Below, one piece after another: positions 1 through 4,763 of a stretch of DNA of 5,887 bases. The translations under genes and the position numbers were made by a program. Positions within the stretch are counted from its first letter, which is position 1. Every line of letters starts with the position of its first letter. Origin of the DNA: Flavobacteria bacterium RIFCSPLOWO2_12_FULL_31_7 (GTDB taxonomy: Bacteria > Bacteroidota > Bacteroidia > Flavobacteriales > Flavobacteriaceae); assembly GCA_001800945.1 (NCBI GenBank), contig MGWJ01000177.1, positions 1 through 5,887 of the forward strand, in the 5' to 3' direction. The notes below the pieces were generated by a model. The model was not told the DNA's origin, ran no database searches, and saw only the letters and a program-made list of their open reading frames with translations.

Positions 1-1
1 T

Positions 2-73
2 CCGAATATTGGCTGCATAATTATTTATGATTACGATAAAACATATAGTTCAAAAAACATAAATATTACCTAA
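2..73 (+). CDS. apbE: C-terminal end of a probable FAD:protein FMN transferase (ApbE family), 5' truncated
   Basis: An open frame enters from the left edge and ends in TAA at 71-73, giving 23 residues that begin PNIGCIIIYDYDK and end SSKNINIT. A short hydrophobic strand (GCIII), an acidic turn (DYDK) and a final SKN-type strand match what I recall of the C-terminus of ApbE-type flavin transferases. Those enzymes move FMN from FAD to a Ser or Thr of extracytoplasmic redox proteins. The stop lies one base before the next ATG, so the two genes are almost certainly cotranscribed and translationally coupled. The neighbours (DUF4266 and DUF3570) are, as I recall, commonly found beside apbE, which is the strongest support. 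No catalytic residue is in view, so the family call depends on 23 residues plus context. Confidence 0.5.
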   Translation, partial: PNIGCIIIYDYDKTYSSKNINIT

Positions 74-74
74 A

Positions 75-281
75 ATGAGAAAATTAGTACTACTCATTAC
101 TTTAATAACTTTTGCAAGTTGTTCAGAAGTAAAAGAATATCAGAAATCTAAAATAAACGATTCTGATATGGAATTAGCCGCAAGAAAATCGGAGAAATTC
201 GAAAACACATTTATGCTATATCGCGAAGCTAGTTCCGGTGCCAATGGTGGAAAAACTGGTGGTGGTTGTGGTTGCAATTAA
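75..281 (+). CDS. Small DUF4266-type lipoprotein with C-terminal GGGCGCN tail
   Basis: This 68-residue protein starts with a lipoprotein signal: Lys/Arg at residues 2-3, a hydrophobic stretch at 4-14, and FAS-C16 as lipobox. Phe at position -3 is slightly unusual. After cleavage about 53 residues remain. A short charged region (VKEYQKSKINDSDMEL, 19-34) is followed by a basic/acidic helix-like stretch, then YREASSGANGG (49-59) and a tail with three Gly followed by C65-G-C67-N68 at the very end. The VKxYxR...M block, the YRE motif and the CGCN terminus are the marks of DUF4266 as I know it. The function is unknown to me. The vicinal-type Cys pair could bind metal, form a disulfide or be modified. 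It sits between the probable apbE and the DUF3570 barrel, 12 bp before the latter, so it is probably an envelope partner of both. Confidence 0.85.
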   Translation: MRKLVLLITLITFASCSEVKEYQKSKINDSDMELAARKSEKFENTFMLYREASSGANGGKTGGGCGCN

Positions 282-293
282 TAAAATTATCAA

Positions 294-1496
294 ATGAAAA
301 AACGTATCATATCAGCCGCATTCTTAGCTTTTATCTTATCCAATCAAGTAAAAGCACAAGAAACTCAAACGGATACCACTGCTTACAAAAAACAAAAATT
401 AAAAATTGAAGAAGTCAACTTTATATCAAGTTATTATTCGCAAGATGGAAACAATTCTGCCGTAACGGGCGGACTTGGAACAGAAAAATTAACTGATGTT
501 GCCACAACTTTAGATATTAAAGTTTCTCGTTATAATAAAAAATTAAACAAGCAAACTTTCGGATTTGAATTAGGAGTCGACTCGTATTCTTCTGCATCAT
601 CAGATAAAATTGATCCAAGTACTTTCACTTCTGCTTCTTATCAAGATGTTCGTGTCTATCCGTCAATTAATTATACTGTCCAAAACGAAGAAAAAAGACA
701 AATTTTTAGCACAGGAATTTCTGCTTCTGCCGAATTTGATTACTTCTCATTAGGTGGAAATATTGGTTTTACTAAATTCTCAAAAAACAAAAACAGAGAA
801 TTATCGTTAAAAGCTATGGCATTTTTCGATACTTGGAAAGTAATCTTACCAATAGAATTAAGAAATAATCCAGATCCAAATTACAAACAAGGCGATACTA
901 AACCAAGAACCTCCTACAATTTAGGACTTACGCTTTCACAAATTGTAAATAAAAATTTCCAATTAGAGTTTTTAGTCGATGCGGGTTATCAACAAGGTTT
1001 ATTAGCTACGAAATTTAACAGAGTATATTTTGATAACGCTAGCGTAAAATCAGAAAATTTACCAGATACGCGTTTCAAATTACCAATCGGAATGCGAACC
1101 AGTTACTTTTTAGGAGACAACATCATTTTAAGAGGATTTTATAGATATTATTTTGACAATTGGGACATCAAATCGCACACGTTTAGTTTCGAACCTACAA
1201 TTAAATTATCCGCTTTTTCATCAATTTCTATTCCGTATAGATATTATGTACAAAATTCAGCGAAATATTTTAAACCGATTTTCCAACATCAAACGGCGGA
1301 AGAATTCTTTACCAGTGATTACGATTTATCAGCCTTTTCAAGTAATATGATAGGTTTAGGATATAAAATCACCGATTCGAACAAAGGTTTATTTCATGCG
1401 AAACATTTCAATAGTTTAGAATTACGATACGGCTATTACCATAGAAATAATGGCTTAGCATCACACATTCTAACGCTTGCTATGAAGTTCAAATAA
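294..1496 (+). CDS. DUF3570 family protein, probable outer-membrane beta-barrel
   Basis: This 400-residue protein has a Sec signal peptide: KKR at 2-4, a hydrophobic core at 5-15, and VKA before Q22. Just after it comes the hallmark of DUF3570, an SSYYSQDGNNSAVTGG block (45-60) followed by LGTEKLTD (61-68), and then YSSASSDKIDP (98-108). The rest is rich in alternating polar/aromatic strands with short Asn/Asp/Lys turns and lacks hydrophobic helices. It ends in a strand with Phe next to last (LTLAMKFK), as expected of a BAM-assembled barrel. The role is not established to my knowledge. The conserved N-terminal block may be a ligand- or partner-binding element. It follows the DUF4266 lipoprotein by 12 bp and is the last gene of the operon, with a strong terminator two bases after the stop. 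Family membership is clear; barrel topology is inferred. Confidence 0.88.
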   Translation: MKKRIISAAFLAFILSNQVKAQETQTDTTAYKKQKLKIEEVNFISSYYSQDGNNSAVTGGLGTEKLTDVATTLDIKVSRYNKKLNKQTFGFELGVDSYSSASSDKIDPSTFTSASYQDVRVYPSINYTVQNEEKRQIFSTGISASAEFDYFSLGGNIGFTKFSKNKNRELSLKAMAFFDTWKVILPIELRNNPDPNYKQGDTKPRTSYNLGLTLSQIVNKNFQLEFLVDAGYQQGLLATKFNRVYFDNASVKSENLPDTRFKLPIGMRTSYFLGDNIILRGFYRYYFDNWDIKSHTFSFEPTIKLSAFSSISIPYRYYVQNSAKYFKPIFQHQTAEEFFTSDYDLSAFSSNMIGLGYKITDSNKGLFHAKHFNSLELRYGYYHRNNGLASHILTLAMKFK

Positions 1497-1497
1497 A

Positions 1498-1536
1498 AAA
1501 CAAAAGGCGATTTCTAATTGAAATCGCCTTTTGTTT
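1498..1536. terminator. Bidirectional intrinsic terminator between convergent genes
   Basis: A perfect 17-bp inverted repeat (1498-1514 with 1520-1536, core AAGGCGATTTC) encloses a 5-base loop, TAATT. An A-rich run lies to the left and a T-rich run to the right, so on each strand the GC-containing stem is followed by U-rich RNA. It begins two bases after the DUF3570 stop and lies 27 bp beyond the stop of the convergent PPK2 gene, so it can end both transcripts. Confidence 0.85.
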
Positions 1537-1562
1537 ACTTGGCTCTTTTTACTTGGCTCTTT
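1534..1562. repeat. Tandem duplication of a 14-bp unit downstream of the PPK2 gene
   Basis: TTACTTGGCTCTTT occurs twice head to tail (1535-1548 and 1549-1562) with no mismatch, and the period-14 match extends one base left to 1534. The first copy starts inside the right arm of the terminator hairpin and the second ends one base before the PPK2 stop codon, so the duplication lengthens the PPK2 3' untranslated region. It looks like a recent slippage or replication duplication. I see no coding or binding role. Confidence 0.85.
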
Positions 1563-1563
1563 A

Positions 1564-2433
1564 TTATTTCAACTGTTCTTTATACATCGCAAAATTCGCT
1601 TTATCTTTTTCTGATAAAACAGGTTCGTTTACGGGATATCTTTGTAATTCTTCCCACATAATTTTCGCTACTAAATATCGCGCCATATCTTTATCATCTG
1701 CTGGAATAATGTACCAAGGTGCATTTTCATTGGATGATTTATTTAAAATTTCTTCATAATAATTCATATAATCGTCCCAACGCTCTCGCTCTTTTAAATC
1801 GCCTGAAGAAAATTTCCATTGATGATCTTCATCTTCTAAACGCTTTAACAAGCGCTTTTTTTGTTCATCTTTACTCATATAAAAGAAAAACTTCATCACA
1901 ATGGTTCCATTTTGAGAAATGTGTTTTTCGAAATTATTTATCTGTTCAAATCGATTTTCCCAAAATTCGGGTTTAATATCTTCCACTTTTTCAATTCCAG
2001 GTAAATTCTCATTCAAAATATATTCTGGATGCACTCGCGTAACTAATAAATTTTCGTAATGTGTTCTATTAAAAACCGCAAACTTCCCTTTTTCTGGTAA
2101 AGCTAAATAATGTCGCCATAAATAATCATGCTCTAATTCGGTACTGTTTGGCGTTTTAAAACTATGCACCACTACGCCACGCGGATTAAATTCTTTAAAA
2201 ACTTCCCGAATCAAACTGTCTTTTCCACTAGTATCCATGCCTTGTAAACCAATTAAAACACCATAGCGGTTGTGCGCATACATAATATCTTGCCATTCAC
2301 TCAATTGATTACGAAGCTGGTCTAACTCTTTTTCTTTTTTATCATCATCCCAAAAACTATCTAATTCCGTTTTATAATCTGATAATTTTATGGGTTTTGT
2401 TACTTTATAATCTTCTAATCTGAAATTTTCCAT
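1564..2433 (-). CDS. ppk2: PPK2-family polyphosphate kinase (polyphosphate:nucleotide phosphotransferase)
   Basis: This 289-residue single-domain protein should transfer phosphate between polyphosphate and nucleoside mono- or diphosphates in the cytosol. It has a P-loop nucleotide kinase fold. Walker A is G65-M-D-T-S-G-K71-D-S. NPRGVVVHSFKTP (83-95) and ELEHDYLWR (99-107) follow as in the family. Walker B is FAVFNRTHYE (118-127), then TRVHPE (132-137). The lid region has many Arg/Lys (KKRLLKRLED, 192-201), then ERWDDYMNYYEEIL (217-230) and APWYIIPADDKDMAR (238-252). The length fits the short one-domain classes, of which class III uses AMP as well as ADP, but I cannot fix the class by eye. The usual small residues of the P-loop (often DAAGKDG) are replaced by DTSGKDS, with catalytic Asp and Lys retained. 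It is monocistronic, convergent with the DUF3570 gene and divergent from the propeller gene. No convincing TAnnTTTG promoter was found upstream. Confidence 0.92.
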   Translation of the reverse strand: MENFRLEDYKVTKPIKLSDYKTELDSFWDDDKKEKELDQLRNQLSEWQDIMYAHNRYGVLIGLQGMDTSGKDSLIREVFKEFNPRGVVVHSFKTPNSTELEHDYLWRHYLALPEKGKFAVFNRTHYENLLVTRVHPEYILNENLPGIEKVEDIKPEFWENRFEQINNFEKHISQNGTIVMKFFFYMSKDEQKKRLLKRLEDEDHQWKFSSGDLKERERWDDYMNYYEEILNKSSNENAPWYIIPADDKDMARYLVAKIMWEELQRYPVNEPVLSEKDKANFAMYKEQLK

Positions 2434-2454
2434 ATTTTTACATCTTTTATTTGA

Positions 2455-2545
2455 AGCTATTTCCTGCTATCCGCTATATCTTTTTAAACATTTGCACTTA
2501 GGTGACAAATATTTAAAAAGGATGCCGCTACTATCAGGGCTAGAG
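2455..2545. repeat. Imperfect ~90-nt hairpin element, probable dispersed flavobacterial intergenic repeat
   Basis: The divergent intergenic region folds into one long interrupted hairpin. Pairs run from outside in: AGC 2455-2457 with GCT 2539-2541; CCTG 2463-2466 with CAGG 2535-2538; ATC 2478-2480 with GAT 2521-2523; TTTTTAAA 2481-2488 with TTTAAAAA 2512-2519; ATTTG 2490-2494 with CAAAT 2506-2510; CAC 2495-2497 with GTG 2502-2504. The loop is TTAG at 2498-2501. The 11-nt internal loop has CCGCTA on both sides (2471-2476 and 2525-2530). From memory, elements with CTGCTATCCGC on the left and ATCAGGGCTA on the right recur between genes in many Flavobacterium genomes with variable central stems. 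That family resemblance is recall, not a search. It could be a mobile repeat, a structured RNA or a terminator-like 5' element. I cannot assign a strand. Confidence 0.6.
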
Positions 2546-2569
2546 TTTCGTATTCCAAAACATAAATAT

Positions 2570-3391
2570 ATGCAAAATTTTCAATTAACCGACTTCTGTC
2601 ACATTAAAGGAATTGGTTCGGCTTCAGGTTTAATTTATTATCAAGATGTACTTTTTGTAATTTCCGACAATAGCACTTTTTTATATCAATACGTAATTGA
2701 TAAAGATGTTGTTCTAAAATTTCCGTTAGTTGAAAATCCACAAGAAAATATCGCTAAAAAAAATAAATTAGATTTAGAAGCAATGACCAGTTATGGCAAT
2801 CAGATTTTCATCTTTGGGTCGGGTTCTACGCCACAACGCAACATGATGTTTTCTTTAAACTTAGAAAATGATGGGTTACATAAAAACGATTTATCACAAT
2901 TATACCACCATTTAAAAAATTTAGCTGCTTTAAACGAAGACGAACTAAATATTGAAGGTGCGATTTGTGTGAATAAAACCATGCTACTTTTTCAAAGAGG
3001 AAATGGCGCAACTGGCAAAAACGGAATTTTCATTGTACCTGATAATCCAGAACAACCTCAAGGTTTTGTTGCCGTTACACTTCCTAAAATTTCTAACATA
3101 GAAACAACTTTTACAGATGCCATTTTAGTAGATAACTTCATTTATTTCTTGGCTTCTGCCGAAGATACAATTTCAACATATGAAGACGGCGAAGTTTTAG
3201 GTTCAATTATTGGAAAAATGAATGCCGAAACTTTCGAAATTATAGAAACACAAATTATTTCCATTTCTCATAAATTTGAAGGAATTACTTTATATGAAAA
3301 CGATGATAATGAAATAAAATTCTTACTTTGCGAAGATACAGATACCGAAGTATTAGAATCAAAAATTTATAAATTAACTATTAAAAAATAA
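2570..3391 (+). CDS. Beta-propeller-like protein resembling DUF6929
   Basis: From the ATG at 2570 this is a 273-residue protein with no signal peptide or membrane helix, so cytosolic. It is built of short beta strands. Three similar motifs are spaced along it, DLEAMT (68-73), NIEGAI (127-132) and KFEGIT (235-240), each a hydrophobic-Glu-small residue pattern as seen in propellers of the esterase-like phytase and SdiA-regulated type. FVISDN (29-34), FQRGNG (141-146) and CEDTDTE (254-260) are other acidic or glycine turns that could bind cation or phosphate. I match it from memory, and only moderately, to DUF6929, a Bacteroidota family without a known function. The frame stays open upstream to a TTG at 2492, but those 26 extra residues translate the intergenic hairpin, so I reject them. 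An A-rich tract precedes ATG 2570. It is two bases from the next gene and surely in one operon with it. Confidence 0.7.
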   Translation: MQNFQLTDFCHIKGIGSASGLIYYQDVLFVISDNSTFLYQYVIDKDVVLKFPLVENPQENIAKKNKLDLEAMTSYGNQIFIFGSGSTPQRNMMFSLNLENDGLHKNDLSQLYHHLKNLAALNEDELNIEGAICVNKTMLLFQRGNGATGKNGIFIVPDNPEQPQGFVAVTLPKISNIETTFTDAILVDNFIYFLASAEDTISTYEDGEVLGSIIGKMNAETFEIIETQIISISHKFEGITLYENDDNEIKFLLCEDTDTEVLESKIYKLTIKK

Positions 3392-3393
3392 AA

Positions 3394-3978
3394 ATGAATC
3401 CAATTTTCAATCAGAATGTTTTTCTTGTCAAAGAACAAATTGGCATGTTTAAAGCTTCCAATAATTTCGACATCTTTAATCCAGAAAATAATGCATTGGT
3501 TTTAACATGTAGAGAACCTAATTTAGGTTTCTTTACCAAACTTTTCCGCTTCACAGATTACAAAAGAATGACACCTTTTGACATTGAAATTAGAACCGCA
3601 ACTGGCGAATTAGTCATTCAAATTAAAAGAGGTGTAACTGTTTTCCGTTCAGATATTGATGTTTTTGATGGTGGTGGAAGAAAAATTGGCGTTTTCAAAC
3701 AAAAATTCTTTTCTTTTGGTGGCCGATTTGAAGTACACGACAAAAATGATAGAAATTTATGTACGCTTCAAGGAAAATGGACAGGTTGGGATTTTAAATT
3801 CAGCAAAGACAATAAAGAATTAGCCAATGTTTCAAAAAAATGGGCAGGTTTAGGAAAAGAATTTTTCACAAGTGCCGATAATTATGTAATTAACATTTCT
3901 GATGTAGCAGAAGATAATCCATTACGTCAATTGATTATCGCCGCAGTTATGTGCATTGATATGGTATTTAAAGAATAA
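3394..3978 (+). CDS. LURP-one-related / phospholipid scramblase family protein (tubby-like fold)
   Basis: This 194-residue cytosolic protein has an all-beta pattern with one closing hydrophobic helix. The opening FNQNVFLVKEQIGMF (5-19) and NNFDIFNP (23-30), then LTCREPN (37-43), IEIRTATGELVIQIKRG (64-80), FDGGGRKIGVFKQKFFSFG (91-109), FEVHDKNDRNLCTLQGKW (112-129), WDFKF (132-136) and the final helix PLRQLIIAAVMCIDMVF (176-192) follow the repeated strand-turn (xxDxxGxxIGxxxxK) pattern of the scramblase and LURP-one families. These fold as a 12-strand barrel around a hydrophobic C-terminal helix. Bacterial members have no firmly known job, and lipid binding is the usual guess. It is translationally close to the propeller-like gene (2-bp gap) and ends the operon, with an intrinsic terminator 25 bp beyond its stop. 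The final helix is probably buried rather than membrane-spanning. Confidence 0.8.
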   Translation: MNPIFNQNVFLVKEQIGMFKASNNFDIFNPENNALVLTCREPNLGFFTKLFRFTDYKRMTPFDIEIRTATGELVIQIKRGVTVFRSDIDVFDGGGRKIGVFKQKFFSFGGRFEVHDKNDRNLCTLQGKWTGWDFKFSKDNKELANVSKKWAGLGKEFFTSADNYVINISDVAEDNPLRQLIIAAVMCIDMVFKE

Positions 3979-4003
3979 ATCTTAAATAAAATCGTACTTT
4001 TAT

Positions 4004-4036
4004 AATCGTAAGTTTCACCACTTGCGATTTTTTTTT
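4004..4036 (+). terminator. Intrinsic terminator after the scramblase-like gene
   Basis: A 10-bp stem (AATCGTAAGT 4004-4013 with ACTTGCGATT 4020-4029, one G-U pair) with a 6-base loop runs into an unbroken T tract at 4028-4036. It ends the two-gene operon and separates it from the sigma-factor promoter about 20 bp downstream. Confidence 0.85.
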
Positions 4037-4056
4037 GAAAATAATTTAATGTCGTC

Positions 4057-4086
4057 CCAACCTTTTGATAAAAAATGACATCTATA
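4057..4086 (+). promoter_or_regulatory. Putative ECF-sigma-type (autoregulated) promoter
   Basis: CCAACC at 4057-4062 is followed after 16 bases by CATCTATA at 4079-4086. ECF sigma factors typically read an AAC-containing -35 and a CGTC-like -10 at about this spacing, and they often transcribe their own operon. The site lies about 60 bp before the sigma-factor ATG and just after the upstream terminator, where a promoter is needed. It lacks the TTTG/TAnnTTTG pair of the Bacteroidota housekeeping promoter. The -10 is CATC rather than CGTC, so the match is imperfect. The transcript would have a leader of about 55 nt, AT-rich and without evident structure. Confidence 0.5.
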
Positions 4087-4148
4087 TAATTATAAAGCAA
4101 TTGCAAACAATAATACATTATACAAATTACAATATACATTTGAAGTAA

Positions 4149-4685
4149 ATGATTAACATACAACTCATACAAGCCTGTAAAAAACAGCAACGCGATGCCC
4201 AACGGCAAGTGTACGAATTGCTCGCACGCAAACTGTACTATACGTGTTCGCGCTATTTGAAAAAAGAAGAAGAAATTGAAGAAGCTATGGCAGATGCTTT
4301 TTACATCATTTTTACCAAAATTGATCAATTGAAAGAAGAATTAGCTTTTGAAGGTTGGGCGAAAAAAATTGCGGTAAATCAATGTTTGATGCAATTAAAA
4401 AAGAACGTGAATTTCAATTTGTATTTGGAAGATGTTGCTATCAAAAACCAACCTTTAACAGATGAAATGTGCGAATTGGAGGAAGAAGATTTACTTAACT
4501 TACTCAATTATTTGCCTGATGGTTGCAAAACGGTTTTCAGTTTGTTTGTGATAGAAGGTTTTTCTCATAAAGATATTGCGGAGAAACTTCAAATTTCGGA
4601 AGGCACGTCAAAATCGCAACTTAATGTGGCAAAAACAAAATTAAAAGATTTGGTAAATCAATTTTATTATCAAAAAGCAAAGTAA
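4149..4685 (+). CDS. ECF-type RNA polymerase sigma factor (sigma-70 family)
   Basis: This 178-residue protein has the two-domain layout of an ECF sigma factor. The region 2 helix bundle spans about 5-85, with EEIEEAMADAFYIIFTKIDQ (41-60) as the core-binding and -10 element part, closed by FEGWAKKIAVNQCLMQLKK (67-85). An acidic linker (DEMCELEEED, 105-114) leads into region 4 (115-168): LLNYLPDGCKTVFSLFVIEG, then a helix-turn-helix at about 138-165 with HKDIAEKLQIS and the recognition helix EGTSKSQLNVAKTKL. Length and lack of regions 1.1 and 3 fit the class. It should redirect RNA polymerase to envelope- or stress-type promoters, including its own (site at 4057-4086). The next gene encodes a membrane protein with anti-sigma-like layout, 78 bp downstream. 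The inducing signal is unknown. The ATG at 4149 gives the usual short N-terminus (MINIQLIQACKK) of Bacteroidota members. Confidence 0.92.
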   Translation: MINIQLIQACKKQQRDAQRQVYELLARKLYYTCSRYLKKEEEIEEAMADAFYIIFTKIDQLKEELAFEGWAKKIAVNQCLMQLKKNVNFNLYLEDVAIKNQPLTDEMCELEEEDLLNLLNYLPDGCKTVFSLFVIEGFSHKDIAEKLQISEGTSKSQLNVAKTKLKDLVNQFYYQKAK

Positions 4686-4692
4686 TAGCATC

Positions 4693-4719
4693 ACAGATTT
4701 GACAGATTAAACAGATTAA
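4693..4719. repeat. Three 9-bp direct repeats between sigma factor and its partner
   Basis: ACAGATTTG, ACAGATTAA and ACAGATTAA follow each other without spacing at 4693-4701, 4702-4710 and 4711-4719. ACAGATT is invariant, and the variation lies in the last two bases. They occupy the 78-bp gap between two otherwise operon-like genes, 7 bp after the sigma-factor stop. I recall similar CAGATTAA runs in other flavobacterial intergenic regions. They may be a slippage tract or binding sites; nothing here tells which. Confidence 0.75.
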
Positions 4720-4763
4720 AAAATTGAAAAAGTTAAACTTATAGGTTTAAAAAAATAAAAGAA

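Noticed and set aside
234..245. SSGAN in the DUF4266 lipoprotein resembles the flavinylation motif (D-x-x-[ST]-G-A-[ST]) used by ApbE
   Set aside because: The residue that normally accepts FMN is the final Ser or Thr, and here it is Asn57. I therefore do not call it a flavinylation site despite the probable apbE next door.
1834..1866. Inverted and direct AAGCGCTTT/ACGCTTT segments followed by a T run, like a terminator
   Set aside because: They lie inside the PPK2 coding region and encode the Lys/Arg-rich lid segment (KKRLLKRLED); the repetition reflects repeated Leu/Lys/Arg codons.
2434..2510. Bacteroidota housekeeping promoter (TTTG / TAnnTTTG) for the PPK2 or propeller gene
   Set aside because: Only near matches such as AACATTTG and AATATTTG occur, both within the hairpin arms and without a properly spaced upstream TTTG.
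3927..4328. Minus-strand open frame of 133 codons across the gap before the sigma gene
   Set aside because: It overlaps the ends of two well-supported genes, spans a terminator and a promoter, and encodes a Phe/Tyr/Ile-rich stretch typical of AT-rich antisense translation.
4693..4719. Possible CRISPR-like array
   Set aside because: Units are 9 bp with no spacers, far below the repeat and spacer sizes of a CRISPR array.
4733..4750. TTAAAC...GTTTAA inverted repeat before the anti-sigma-like gene
   Set aside because: A 6-bp AT-rich stem with a 6-base loop and no T run is too weak and too likely by chance in this composition to call a terminator or operator.
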